A program made the translations under genes and the position numbers. Shown one piece after another: positions 47,100 through 59,159 of a stretch of DNA of 64,000 nt. Source of the stretch: Vigna angularis (lineage: Eukaryota > Streptophyta > Magnoliopsida > Fabales > Fabaceae). The stretch's first letter is position 1. Every line of letters begins with the position of its first letter. The notes below the pieces were generated by a model. The model saw only the letters and a list, made by a program, of their open reading frames with translations, did no database searches and was not told where the DNA came from. Location of the stretch: the NCBI RefSeq assembly GCF_016808095.1, contig NC_068971.1:34333631-34397630 (forward strand). The letters are read 5' to 3'.

Positions 47100-49050
47100 A
47101 AAAAAATGTATGGCTTGGCTGCATGATTGGATCTGCTTTCCATAATATTATAATACGTGACGAAGGTAAAGTGACTTTATACAAATATTTATACGATTGA
47201 ATCAAATAGAAATATATACTCAGATATCATATACTGCTCATCTTTAGTGTAAAAATATTTAAACATAAATTTTTGTCCATTTATAAATTATTCTTAACTT
47301 AAAACTAATTGTAAATAATATCCCATTTAAAAAAGAGAAATCTTTAAACAGACAGTGCCACGTGACATGGGAAACTGAAAAAGGAAAAACATATAAGAAT
47401 ATGTGGTATACACGGATGTAATAATATTAACTCAAATAATATTTATTATCTATAATATATAAATGTAAATATGTCAAAATGTTGGATAAATAAGAAATTA
47501 TTTCCAAGAGATCCAAAAATAAATATTAAATAAAGGGGGTAAAAATTAAATTTTGTTTTAAAATGTAATAGTTTAAAAAGGGTTCTAAAAATTGATCGAA
47601 AAAAAGTTTCTTTAAATTTTGTTTCAAAAGATCTAAAATAAACGTTTACAAGAGTCAAAAATTAAAAAAACATAATAATAAAATATGAGATTTATTTTAT
47701 TTTAGTTTTTTATCAGTTTTTCATTTTCTTTACGCGAGTTCAAAAGGTCATTAATCCGTCAGGAGATCTTGGTCTCCACTGGATTTTCTTCCAATCTCGT
47801 CATTCTTCATTTTTGTCCCTTGGTTGGGATCTTCATTCGTTCAGCACGGTTCTTGTGCACAGAATTGGGGATATCTTTCATCATCTTCATCCGCTTCTCC
47901 TCCGTTACCATCAATTTCTTCTTCCATCTTCTTCTTCGCCCTTCTTTTCCACACCGCAGTTCATCTTCAATCAATCACCATTAACATACACAATAAAAAA
48001 AATGAAGAGGAAAAGTGGGAGAGGATCCAGTAATTGACAGAGAATAGGTGTCAGGGAGTTTCCAATTGATGGCGCCACTCCTTGGTCGCGCATTTCCGTT
48101 TAAGCGCTGCGGGTGCATCGACCGTGACGGCTAGCACCGGCACTGACGGTGGTGGTATTGGCCAGACAGTGGAGACGTGAACATGGGGTCGCTGTGTTGT
48201 GAAGTTTCGCGCGACTGAGGGTGGCGAAGCGGTGAACGGCGCCAGTGCCGTCGTCGGCAAGACTTCTGATAGTGACTGCCGCCGGCGACGGTGACCTTGG
48301 TGATGAGTGACGTTGGCGCTGTGTTGTTGCGGTTGGTGTGGGTCGTGGGGTTGGGGATGAAATTGGGGGAAACTTTGCAGTATTTCATATTTTGAAGAAT
48401 TAAGATATATGGGTTAGGGTTTTTGCTGATCTAGTACCATTATCTACACCCCTCTAATTAATTTTCATACCTCCACATATAGGTTATACCATTTGTGCTG
48501 TTTATGTAATTATTTTTCATGCACTCCCGTATGTACTAACCCCCATCCCATGAATTTTATTTTTGTTGGGTTGTTAAATTTTCTGCACTGCGCTTTCACT
48601 AAGCACACAGCCCACTTCTTTTATTTCGTTCATACGCTCTACATTCTGCACCACGAGTTTCTCCTATATGCATCCCATTTTCATGTGTCTAGTTTTTTCT
48701 CACTGCACCCACATATTTGCTTATTTACTCCTATATTTGCTAATTTCAAGTCTCCTTTGTGATCTTTTTATCTTTTAGGAGGTTTTAACCATGATGTCGT
48801 AAAAAATTAAGTTCAAACTCAGAGAACATACTAATTACAAGGAAAAGTAATCTGCTTCGATTGCAAGATACTAGCGCATTTCAAATCAAAATGTCATAAA
48901 CAAGGGTAGAATAAAAGAACACGAAGAAAAAGTTATACGAGAAGAAGCTAATATCGATCTCATAAGCTGACACCATCTATGCCACAACATATGACAACTC
49001 AAACAAAGAGGTAGATTTTAGTTAGTTTTAAACCCTCATATATTGAAAAA
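47100..49050. other. Intergenic with a GC-rich island
   Basis: No gene is called. A GC-rich patch at 48040-48370 is open on the minus strand but low in complexity and without a domain. It may be transposon-derived, like the GC-rich interior of the long-TIR element at 49-50.4 kb. Confidence 0.4.
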
Positions 49051-49054
49051 TCTT

Positions 49055-50425
49055 GAATGGTTCTTGTTTTTCCAACTGTCTCAATCGGGTTCATATATTT
49101 GAAAAATGTTTCAATTTGGTCTAAATATTTGAAAAATTAAGTTACGTGGTCCACGTTAATGTGGAATGTTTTTTAAAATTAAGAGTTTTTTACGTAAGAA
49201 TATTTATTATGAGAATAAGCTTCGTTCCTTGTCCTAGACGACAACTGTCTAAGCGAGTTTTGTGATGACGACGAATGAAGATGGTTCGAAGAGGTGCAAG
49301 GAGAAGGCGCATTGTTCTGGGTTTTTGCAATTTGAGATTTTTACGAATGGGTTTTATTGTTTAGGGTTCTTCGTGGTTTCTGTTTTCTGATGCAGGTGGA
49401 AGGCGTTGGAGTTCACGATTTAGGGAAAGTGAAGGCACGAATTGGGGCTGCGCAATTCTAGGGTTTATGTTTCTGATTTCGGGATGAACTGTGTTTATTT
49501 TCTGGGTTTGCAGATTAAGAACCCGCCAAGGAGAAAACATGATTTGCGCGAGATGATGGGGACACTGGATTGCTTCTGTGTCGCAGCGAAGGTGTAGTTG
49601 TTCGCTGCTGATTGCGTTTCTGGATGAGGGGAGAACTCGCAGTGGAGGTTTGAACGAGGCTACTTGTGGCACGAAGAAGAGGCTATGCGTGGTGGCGCGT
49701 TTCGCTCTGCGGCAACGACAACAAGGTTCCTCACGGTGGTGGTCTCGACAGTGCGGTATAGTGAAGGCATTGACGGTGGCTTGCGGCATTGACGCTTTCA
49801 CCGTCGGAGAATCAAAGGTGTGATGTCATTGGATGTGGCACAGGCTTGTTTGAGAGCTTCCAGCACTTGCACGATTCGTGACACTTTCTCTCTCTCTCTC
49901 TTCCATGGATATCTTATTCCAATTTCTCACTAATTTTAATTAGTTTTCTTCCACCCATTTTTATACTGCACATTGAAAGTGTAGATGAAAAGTTTCTCCA
50001 TTTTGGGGCTTTTACGGTGATAAAGAGAAGAGCAGTGGTTAATAGAACAGGAACGATTTAGGGTTCGCCATTTTGGGTTTTTAAGGTGCTGGTTGGCAAA
50101 AAGAGGTTGGTCATGGCTGATGAAGTTAATGGAGGATGAGATGCTCTGTGGATGAGGAGAACTGAAACTTCTAATTTTTGAATGCTGCTTCCATAATTTT
50201 TCTATTTTTTTTAATTTACTAAATTCCATGTCATAATTTCATTATTTTCACGTAATAAAATATCCACCTCAGTATATTCATTGTCATCACATTTTAACGC
50301 CGTTTGTGAAAACTTAACCGGTAAGGCTTAATTGGCTTAATTTTTCAAATATTTGGACTCAATTAATACATTTTGCAAATATATGAACCCAATTGACACA
50401 GTTGAAAAAACAAGAATCCACAACA
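49055..50425. mobile_element. Long-terminal-inverted-repeat element, possibly Mutator-like
   Basis: Left arm 49059-49141 and right arm 50336-50419 are imperfect inverted repeats of about 84 bp. Shared phrases: GGGTTCATATATTTG and AAATATTTGAAAAATTAAG, with their inverses on the right. The roughly 1.2-kb interior contains a GC-rich block (49250-49830) unlike the flanks. No transposase is recognisable. Long TIRs and a GC-rich cargo suggest a non-autonomous Mutator-like element. Exact ends and the target duplication were not resolved. Confidence 0.6.
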
Positions 50426-50689
50426 AATATAAGAATTATCCGAAAATTTAAACTTTAGTTATATTCATTATGATACACAAGCTTATTATCAAACTATGTT
50501 AAATACCTCATAAATCAAGCTCTTAAATTAATGAAAAAGAATTTCCAAATTACTTGAAAGGAGCTTGAGAAATTTAAGGAAACTTTTGCACCATCTAACC
50601 ACATTTTAGATTAATATATTCCAATTAAATTGTCCAACATTTATCTTGATAAAAACAGATATATAACAACAGAACTATAATATAGTAAT

Positions 50690-51000
50690 TAACGGAAATT
50701 CAGAAATTGAACAGTAAAACGGTTGTGGACAATAGTTGGACCAAGGCACTTCATGGCATCATAAAGCTAAGCTGCGAATCGACCTCCACTTAATGTCATA
50801 TATCAAAGATCACCGACACTTCAAGCCTATGCCAGCCAGATACATATTTAACTTCAATTTTCAAACCAAAAACATCTAAAACAGGTTCGAAATAAACATA
50901 TGTATGATAATTGTAAGCATTAGGTTGCAAGAAAAATATCACAGATTTATAACTTATTTTTTCAGCTCCCGAAGACGTATGATTATATTGTGTCTAAGAT
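50690..51000. repeat. Third copy of the RLP 3' flank
   Basis: Phrases such as TAGTAATTAACGGAAATTCA, GGACAATAGTTGGACCAAGG and CTTCATGGCATCATAAAGC recur, slightly changed, at 52740-52850, and more loosely at 58540-58640, just downstream of the two RLP copies. Here no LRR sequence follows, so it is the remaining tail of a lost RLP unit. Confidence 0.7.
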
Positions 51001-51149
51001 TACTCTATTTATCATAATTATATTGTGTTTAAAATTATCTTATGTATTAATTTATTTTTATAAATAAAAGATTACGAGAGGGATGAATTCAACCCTCAAG
51101 AATTATTTTGAAGTTTTGATATCAAATACAAGCCTATAAAATATTTACT

Positions 51150-51700
51150 CTCACACGAAATAGTTTTCACATTTCACACGAGATAGTTTTCACATTTCTT
51201 ATAGCTACCTAAAACGACTGATTCCACCTTGTGCGAATCACTCGCAAACTCCTTGAAAACGCCAATCGCAAGATCGGGGAGCTCTAGGTTTTTGGAATTA
51301 GGGTTGCGAAGTGACGAAGGACTGTGAGGATGGAGAAGCCGAGACGTGAAGGCTGTGAAGATGGAAACGACAAGACACGAAGGTTGAAAAGATGGAAATG
51401 GCGACCCGTGCGAATCACAAGCTCCTCAAAACTGCCTTCGGAAAGCTCCTAAAAAATGTCAATCGCAAGATCAGTGAGCTCCTAATGCTAGGGTTTTGGA
51501 ATTAGGGATTTGGAGGAGGAGAAGGCTAGGGATTGCAAAGTGACGAAGGATTGTGAAGATGGAGAAGTCGAAAAGCGAAAGCTGAAGATGAAGAAGTGGA
51601 GACACGAAGGTGAAGGTGGAAATGACGCAGTGAAGAAAGTCAAAAATACCTCAAGTTTTGATGAAGGTGGAAAACAAAGCTCTATTTGGCTGCCAAAGTA
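51150..51700. repeat. Internal direct duplication in a purine-rich block
   Basis: A block near 51225-51390 (GTGCGAATCAC, CAATCGCAAGATC, GAGCTC, GGAATTAGGG, GTGACGAAGGA, TGTGA-GATGGAGAAG) is repeated in the same order at 51408-51570. A smaller duplication, CACACGA(A/G)ATAGTTTTCACATTTC, lies at about 51153 and 51177. The open frame at 51510-51704 is Lys/Glu-rich low complexity and is not called. Confidence 0.65.
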
Positions 51701-51709
51701 CTAGAGGTG

Positions 51710-52464
51710 CGATGTGGGTGCCAGATATTTGTACAATTTCGGTGGTTTGATAAAGAAACCCCTGAAGATATATTTTAGAAAAAAAAAAACTTAGTTGCGG
51801 GCTTTTTCTAAACCGTCAAAATATTATGATAAAAAAATTTAAAAAAACTTGACTGCCGGTTATGTATTTAAAAAAACTCTACTATATTGCTTTATTTTTG
51901 TAGGGTAAAATGTGGAAGAGCATGGAAGAAAAAGAATGAGCAATAAAAACAAACCTTTAATTAGGATTTTTATAGAATTTTCTCCAAATTTTTATGTTAA
52001 GAAAATGAAATTTTAAGTCACTAATTTATTCACCAAGCTACGTCATTTAAAAATTCTATACCAGCGTATCATGTTATTGTTTTTCTTTAACACTTATAAG
52101 TATATTTAAAAAACGTAATTAACATTTATATAATTAACTCAATATAAAATATAACTAAATTTAATCTTGTTAAAATATATTTAATAAAAAAATAAATTTT
52201 AATAAAAATATTTGTATAACATTTATATACAAATTAAATTTAGTTCCAATTTGAAAAGAGACAAAATTAATTAATTTTAAAAAAAATTAAAACTGTAGTG
52301 AGACAAAATAAAATAAAAGATTAAATTAAGATTAATATAATGACTTGTGACAGTGACACGTGACACTATCATGGTCATGTTACACTGTTATTGTCACATG
52401 ACAATTTTTTATTCTAAAACATTATAAAAAATAAAAACTATTAAAATAATATTTAAAAACAAAA
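51710..52464. other. AT-rich spacer, no gene seen
   Basis: A/T-rich DNA before the first RLP duplication unit. A short TGACAGTGACACGTGACACT palindrome-like stretch occurs near 52347. Confidence 0.4.
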
Positions 52465-52625
52465 CATGAATTGATACAATCTTCTTTTAGCATGGTTAGT
52501 ATTATACTTATGGAAAAGACCTGTTTGTTTTAATTTTGAAAAAATAAGAATCAATTGAGAAAAGAAAAACTAAGGGAGAGGAACTTCTAATACAACTGAA
52601 ATGATTAAACTTAATAATTGAATTA
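52465..52625. repeat. Left boundary repeat of the RLP duplication unit
   Basis: About 160 bp including TTATACTTATGGAAAAGACC and AAAATAAGAATCAATTGAG recur almost exactly at 56725-56880. The distance between copies, about 4.26 kb, is the duplication period of the RLP locus. Confidence 0.85.
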
Positions 52626-53417
52626 TAGTACAACAATTCACCTACGTTAGGAAGTACTAAACTTTGCTCATAACACTCCATTTCAATGAGGCTACACAAT
52701 AATGTTGATGATGAACCATAATCTCAGAAATAAAATATAGTAATTAACGAAAAATCAGAAAATGAACACCAAAAGGCTCGTGGACACAATAGTTGGACTG
52801 AGGCTCTTCATGGCATCATTTGGAAACAAGAGCTAAGCTGTAAATGATCCCTCCACTTCATCTCCCTATTTCAAACATCATCCACACTTCATCTCCTATC
52901 TACAAATGATTCCAGATTCAGTTTTTAACTTCAATTTTTGGACATAAATCATCCTAATACGTTCAAAATAAACACATACACGGATAATTGTAACTATTAG
53001 ATAAATTGAAAACAATTTCTTAAGTTCTTTCTTTGAAATTCAATTGCAAATCTTTATCAGCACATGTGCCGCAAAGTATATATTTTTAGAAAATGTAGTC
53101 TATCTTTTCAGCCCGAAGACAACATCATAATACTCTTGATTTAATTTCGTAGATTACCCTTAACTAATCCTTATATATATGCCACATAATCATATAGAAA
53201 TTTATTCTTTCAACTTTATTGATGCAGACTCAGTTCATATTTTCATAACAAATTTTAATACTAATGGTGATATTTTCTCCCGACGTCTATTCGATCGAAA
53301 AAAATATGCATTTAAGTATAATCTACTAATAAAACCTAAATTACCATAAATAACAGCAAAATAAATAACTAAAATTATAATATTAGTTTTACTAACCTGA
53401 ACTAACTGTTGTGCTTC

Positions 53418-55988
53418 TCAGCTACGATTGAATTTGAGTATGTAAGTAACATAAAGGTAGTCATACATTGGATTGAGCAATCGATAGTATTTTTGTCTCC
53501 ATTTTCTAAAAATGAGCAAAGAACCAAAAAGACCACAAAATCCAACTGCAAACCCAACGCCCATTCCAAGATAGAGTGATTTTTCACCGAATCCACCATC
53601 TTCCTTCATTATACTTTGGATTGTATCCACAACATTTTTTTCCATGCTACACTTTGTAAGAGGAGCTCCACATAGTTCTGGGTTCCCATCATAGCTTGAT
53701 ACATTGAAACTTTGAAGTTGAGTCCCTATTGGAATTTGTCCAGAAAAATTGTTGCATGATAGATTAAGATAACTCAGAAAAAACAAGGTAGCCATGTTTT
53801 CTGGAATTTCGCCGAAAAGCTTATTATTAGAGAGATCAAGAGATTCTAGATTTTTCATTCCTCCAATTGTCTTAGGTATTGTTCCAGTCAAATGATTATA
53901 AGATAAATTCAATGTTTGAACTCGAATCAGCCCAAATAATTCCGATGGAATTTCTCCAGATATCTTGTTAGCTGAGAGGTCAATGGTTCGCCTCCTCGAG
54001 TTAACTTTACCTTCATAAACTTGACCTTTTTCATACAAATCAATGTCATCTCCAACTAATAGAGGTGTTGAATAGTTATCTGCTATCATTTCTGTTGCAT
54101 TATATGTAATTTGAGGAATTGATCCTGAAAAATTATTGTGGGCAAGATCCAAGTGAATCAAATGAGAGAGAAAGAATAGCTGAGGCGGAATACTTCCCTC
54201 AAATTTATTAGATCTTAATATCACTCTTTCTAAGTATCTGGACATGTTGTTTGGTATAGTTCCAAAAAATTCATTTTGTTCAAGGTTTATAACTTTTAAA
54301 TATGTGGACCATGAGAGTTTCTCAAGAACTTCACCGCATAAATTATTGTTCCACAAGCTGATAAAAAACAAATGTTTCAACTTCTTCCAATTATGGGGAA
54401 TTGATCCTATGAAAGAGTTATGAGATAAATCCACATAACTGACCTCTGGTGATAAATGTGGGAGTGTTCCTGTGAAATTATTATGGTTTAGAAGTATGAA
54501 GTCAGATTTTAGCAAGACGTTCGATATGTCTCCACTAATTGAGTTGTTGGATATATCGATCCTTTCATCAATACCAGCTATGAGGCCCCAAAACTTTTCC
54601 TCTACTACAAATGACAATTTTGAGCTCGACATGGATAAAATAGAAAGTGACTTTTGTGTATATATCCATGGTGGAAATTGAGGACCTTGATTTGTTTCAT
54701 CCAAATGAAGCTCTTTAAGTTGAAACAAAGGAATCCATTCAGGACTGAAATGAAACCTTGTGGAGATCAAGTCCAACTCTTGTAAATTTTGGAGTCTGGA
54801 AAAATGCATTTCATATATTGTACCAGAAAAGGAATTAGAGCCAATGCTTAGGAAAACCAAATATGTGAGATTTCCCAAAGTCAAAGGAATGGAACCAGAA
54901 AACATGTTGTAATGTAGATCAAGGTATTCCAAATTTTGGTAGTTGAACAAACTTGATGGTATTTCACCGAATAAACTACTATCTCCAAGACCAAGATGAG
55001 AGAGATCACGACTGAGATTAAACAACCAATGTGGCAATTCAGAGTTAAAATTGTTTAAAAAAAGATCAAGAGTGACAAGTGAAGTAAGATTCACATGCTT
55101 TAAAGATGGACTTATGTTGGTTAGTTGACAATCGATCATGTATAGGTTTGATAATGAAGGAGGCATAGCCAAAAGCCAGTTGGTTTCTTTGTGAAGATCG
55201 ATTCCACTAAGGTCAAGATATTTAACAGAATGAAGTTGAGAAAGCCATTGAAGATCAAAATTTCCAGATAAAGAAATTTGATTAAGGTCAAGATGAGAGA
55301 TGTCACTACTAAGATTAAACAACCACCTTAATGATTTTGAGGTGAAATAGTTGCCTGAAAGATCCAGAGTTACAAGTGAAGTAAAATTCACATTTTTGAG
55401 AGACGTAGTGATGTTTAGTTGACAATACCTCAATCGTAAGTCAGACAAAGAAGGGAGCATAAACAACAACTGAAGCCCATTGGTAGCATAACGAAGATTT
55501 GTAAAACCAAGGTTGAGATATCTAAGCGAAGAAAGTTGAGAAAGCCAATGAAGATTATCCATGGAAATATCATTATAGTATAAGTCAAGGTAATGGAGGT
55601 TAGAGCCAAATATGACATCATTCTGAATTGGTGGAGTACTAATAACCTTAAAGAAGTTTTCGCTCAGATCCAAATGATATAGAAATTGAAGTTCCAACAA
55701 CGATAACTTGATTTCACCTTGTAGAGATTGTTGGGAAAGATCAAGTTTTGTTACTCTGCTTGTGGTATTGTCACAGTGAACTCCTTTCCAGTCACAACAG
55801 TCTTGTTGAGTGGACCATGTGACGAGGTTGTTGGATGGATCAATAAGACCCTCTTTAAAAATTTGCAACGTTTGTCGATCCTTCTCATTGCAGCGAACAT
55901 GGCTGAGATTGTTGCAAAGAATGTTTTGGAATGTAAAAGCATAAAAGAAGAAAAGAAAAAGACGTAAAAGTTGTGATAGAAAGTTCAT
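53418..55988 (-). CDS. Receptor-like protein (LRR-RLP, EIX2-like), intact
   Basis: Single-exon, 856-aa cell-surface LRR receptor without a kinase. Signal peptide at residues 1-25, then the LRR N-cap with paired cysteines (CNEKDRQTLQIFKEGL; DCCDWKGVHCD) at about 33-72. A long run of plant extracellular LRRs (LxxLxLSxNxxSGxIP) follows, broken by an island around IADNYSTPLLVGDDIDLYEK, then four terminal LRRs and an acidic juxtamembrane stretch. One membrane helix with GxxxG spacing (GMGVGFAVGFCG, about 807-827) precedes a short basic tail (FRKWRQKYY). This architecture matches RLPs such as tomato Eix2, which recognise microbial ligands and signal through SOBIR1/BAK1. Ligand unknown. A degraded tandem copy lies at 59160-61241. 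The start is the first ATG, preceded by a TATA box. Confidence 0.95.
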   Translation of the reverse strand: MNFLSQLLRLFLFFFYAFTFQNILCNNLSHVRCNEKDRQTLQIFKEGLIDPSNNLVTWSTQQDCCDWKGVHCDNTTSRVTKLDLSQQSLQGEIKLSLLELQFLYHLDLSENFFKVISTPPIQNDVIFGSNLHYLDLYYNDISMDNLHWLSQLSSLRYLNLGFTNLRYATNGLQLLFMLPSLSDLRLRYCQLNITTSLKNVNFTSLVTLDLSGNYFTSKSLRWLFNLSSDISHLDLNQISLSGNFDLQWLSQLHSVKYLDLSGIDLHKETNWLLAMPPSLSNLYMIDCQLTNISPSLKHVNLTSLVTLDLFLNNFNSELPHWLFNLSRDLSHLGLGDSSLFGEIPSSLFNYQNLEYLDLHYNMFSGSIPLTLGNLTYLVFLSIGSNSFSGTIYEMHFSRLQNLQELDLISTRFHFSPEWIPLFQLKELHLDETNQGPQFPPWIYTQKSLSILSMSSSKLSFVVEEKFWGLIAGIDERIDISNNSISGDISNVLLKSDFILLNHNNFTGTLPHLSPEVSYVDLSHNSFIGSIPHNWKKLKHLFFISLWNNNLCGEVLEKLSWSTYLKVINLEQNEFFGTIPNNMSRYLERVILRSNKFEGSIPPQLFFLSHLIHLDLAHNNFSGSIPQITYNATEMIADNYSTPLLVGDDIDLYEKGQVYEGKVNSRRRTIDLSANKISGEIPSELFGLIRVQTLNLSYNHLTGTIPKTIGGMKNLESLDLSNNKLFGEIPENMATLFFLSYLNLSCNNFSGQIPIGTQLQSFNVSSYDGNPELCGAPLTKCSMEKNVVDTIQSIMKEDGGFGEKSLYLGMGVGFAVGFCGLFGSLLIFRKWRQKYYRLLNPMYDYLYVTYILKFNRS

Positions 55989-56043
55989 CCTGATATGTAA
56001 AAGAGAAGAAAGATTAATTGAGAGGAGATAGATGAATGGTGTA

Positions 56044-56051
56044 TATTTATA
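56044..56051 (-). promoter_or_regulatory. TATA box of the intact RLP
   Basis: TATAAATA on the minus strand, 56 bp upstream of the ATG at 55988; position and consensus fit. Confidence 0.65.
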
Positions 56052-56724
56052 AAAATGGTGGTCATTTTAAAGAAGGAATGCAAGAAAGCTTTAAATTGTG
56101 AAATTTCTTTGAAACTTCTGGTTAGAAACTGTGGCTCTGGACAAGAAACTTTAAATTGGAAAATTTCTTTGAACCTTGTCTTTTAAAAAGGTGGAAAAAG
56201 ACACAGATATAACTTTGAGAAAAAAAAAACTTTAATTGCTTCTGTATTTTCTTTGACCTTACTTTTTAAAAAGTGCATTTTGTAAAAAGTAGTAATGAAA
56301 TACATTTAATATGTTGATTTCTAAACTAATTTTAAAAATTGTGTTTCGTTCTAAATTTAAATTATAAATTTATTTCGTTCTAAGTCATTTCCTTTTCGTA
56401 AAACACACATGGAGGTTATAAAAATACATTGTTAAATTAAAACCAGGAATGCAAAAGAACTTTAATTTAAATTGTGAAATTTATTTGAAACTTTCCGACT
56501 CGAAATGCTAGCTTTGGATAAGAAACTTTAAATTGAGAAATTTCTTTGAAATTTGTCTTGTATGAAAAAAAAAACTGCAGACAAACACATATATATAAAT
56601 TAGGGAAAGAAAACTTTAATCACTTTGGCGAATTTTCTTTGAGCTTATTGTTTTGAAGTATATTATCTATAAGAAGACGTGAATACGATGATTTGGGCCG
56701 CTTACATATTTAAAAAACAAAAAC

Positions 56725-56880
56725 ATGAACTGATGATACATGACATCTTCTTTTAGCAGTGCTAGTATTATACTTATGGAAAAGACCTGATTGTTTTACT
56801 TTTGAAAAAATAAGAATCAATTGAGAAAAGAAAAACTAAGGGACAGGGACTTCTAATACAACTGAAATGATTAAACTTAT
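56725..56880. repeat. Right copy of the RLP boundary repeat
   Basis: Near-identical to 52465-52625. It marks where the second duplication unit begins; further on, 1.6 kb of inserted DNA (57.0-58.5 kb) interrupts the unit before its RLP 3' flank. Confidence 0.85.
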
Positions 56881-57045
56881 TTTAAAAAAATGAATTGTTA
56901 AAAAATAATTATAAAATCGCCAACTGATTTCGATTTATATTTATTGTACAATTAAGTAAAGGGCTTTTAACATGATATTTGCATGGACTTTTCCAGAAAT
57001 GAAAATGATATACAAAGGAAAAAATCTAAGTTCACAGTAGAAATT

Positions 57046-57232
57046 GTTATTTGACTAGAATAACATATGGTTAGGTTGAACTGTTCGAAATTTAATGGAG
57101 TGAATTAGACATGTTTACTTTTCCAAGAGATTTAATGAGTTATTTGACTAGAATAACATATGGTTAGGTTGAACTGTTCGAAATTTAATGGAGTGAATTA
57201 GACATGTTTACTTTTCCAATAGATTTAATGAA
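57046..57232. repeat. 93-bp tandem duplication
   Basis: Two almost identical copies beginning TTATTTGACTAGAATAACAT, with a truncated third ending at about 57260. The close identity indicates a recent event. Confidence 0.9.
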
Positions 57233-57479
57233 ATGACTTAGACATGATTATTTTTCCAAGCAGCTTCTTTCGTGCGTCACATTTTTCATTCTTTCTTTCC
57301 AACATAGTCAAAGAATCAAAATCACAGCTCTATTACCATGTTTATTTACTTCTTCATGTAAAATTCAATAAAGATAGTATTTATAGGGTATACACTCGGG
57401 ACCGAATTATTAACACTAAATACCGTTTGATCTATCCGTTATATCAATGTGAGTCATAATTGGACCGATGTTTAAGTTA

Positions 57480-57740
57480 TTACTGTTTAAATCATTATTG
57501 GACCAAAAGTCCAATATACGGTTAAAATAACCAAAAATATCTGATTAGACATATTGATAAAGCCGATGACAATGCCAAAAGTCAGGTATATTCCTCTTCC
57601 ATTGTACTTACTTAAAACTTACATTCTATTATATCCAAATAGTGATAACAATTCACTTGTGAGCAAAAACTCTTCAAACATATGCCTAATTTGAACGTTG
57701 GAGTGTCCTTTGCAGGTATCTCTCCCCCTTAACAAGATAC
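57480..57740 (+). mobile_element. Gypsy LTR fragment
   Basis: LTR-style phrases including ATTTGAACGTTGGAGTGTCC and TTTGCAGGTATCTCTCCCCC, as in the 3' half of legume gypsy LTRs. No coding region is attached. Confidence 0.45.
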
Positions 57741-57959
57741 ATAATCGTAGTTTAAAATCTTCATAATACATAACCGTTTTCAAATTAAATATACATTACA
57801 TAGGTATAAATGTTGTCTTTAGGTTTAAGCAACATTAAAATGTGATTTTATGTAAAACTTTTTTTTTTAATTTTATATAAATTATTTATATAAAAATTCA
57901 ATATAAAAAGATTATGTGTTCAAATCAAAATATCACACAATTAAACACCACAATATATC

Positions 57960-58386
57960 AACACTTCAAACCATATTCGTAACCCAAATAATCATAAATA
58001 AATCCATAATAGATGCCATTCGTATCTATGTCAATCAGAAATCTGTATTTTACCAATGCTTTTAAGAGTGGCTCCATTGTAGTGGACATAATCAATAGGA
58101 ATGACCTAATGTCAGGTTTTACAAAGTGTTTCGCAGAAAAGTCCATCATCTCCTTGGTCTCCTTTATTCCTCCAATCAAACTTCCAGTTACTATCTTTCT
58201 TCCTAGCAAACCAATTACTTATTATCATTAAAATGCTGATTTAAATTTTGATATTTGTATATGCATCTGAATTTTCTACTAAATAATTGCTTACCAAAAT
58301 GTAAAGGAAAGATTGGCAGCTCCAACGGCTTCTCCGATGCACCAACATTACAAGCTTTCCATGAGACTTCAGCAAACCAATCAGAG
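57960..58386 (-). pseudogene. Cinnamyl alcohol dehydrogenase (CAD) gene relic
   Basis: The minus strand reads LIGLLKSHGKLV, then one frame over VGASEKPLELPIFPLHFG, a splice-donor-like GGTAAGC, intron-like DNA, an acceptor, and GRKIVTGSLIGGIKETKEMM, DFSAKHFVKPDI, MEPLLKALVKYRFLIDID. In order this is the C-terminal Rossmann and dimer region of plant CADs (zinc MDR family, monolignol pathway). The N-terminal catalytic domain and zinc sites are absent and a frameshift follows HGKLV. It sits inside DNA inserted between the two RLP units, in the same orientation as the RLPs. Confidence 0.85.
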
Positions 58387-59159
58387 GTAACAAAGGTAAC
58401 ATTTTACAAAAGTGTTGTATTTCCTATGTATAGGCCATATTTTTATACGTGTGATATAGTGTAGTGTTATCTACAGTCATTTTTATTGTAGTGAATATAT
58501 AAATACCAATCAATATATAATTAGATGAAAAGTAAGAATATAATTAACTAAGGCTTTTCACTTAACTAAGGTCTTCATGTGCCATCATTGAAAACCCAGA
58601 GCTAAGCTGCAAATGAGCCTTCCACTTCATCTCCTATACTTCGAGCCTACTTCAATTTGAGATACAGTATTTAACTTCAATTTGCGGACAAAAAACATCC
58701 AAATAGGTTCAAAATAAACACATGCACGAATAAATGTAACTATTAGATAAATTGAAAACAATTTCATAAGTTCTTCCTTTGAAATTCAAGTGCAAATCTT
58801 TATCAGTCGCATGTGCCGCAAAGTATATATTTTTGGAAAATGTAGTATATCTTTTCAGGCCGGAAGACAACATCTCAGTACTCTTTTTTAATTTAGTAGA
58901 TTACACTGACTAATCCTTAACTATATGCCATAAAATCATAGAGAAAGTTATTCTTTCAACTTCATTGATGTAGACACTTCATATTTTCGTCACAATTTTT
59001 AATAATGATTGATGATATTTTCTCCCGATGCCTATTAAAAAATATATGGAATTAAGTATAATCTATAGAACCTAAATTAGGATAAATAACAGGAAAATAA
59101 ATAACTAAAATTATAATGTTAGTTTTACCAACATGAACTTACTGTTGTTCTTCTTAGTT

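Noticed and set aside
48051..48388. GC-rich open frames near 48.2 kb as a new gene
   Set aside because: Both strands are open because of base composition; translations are Pro/Ser/Arg-rich and show no family resemblance.
52328..52400. GTGACACGTGACAC-like palindromic patch as a regulatory site
   Set aside because: It lies in AT-rich repeat DNA more than 1 kb from the 3' end of the RLP; no gene start is near.
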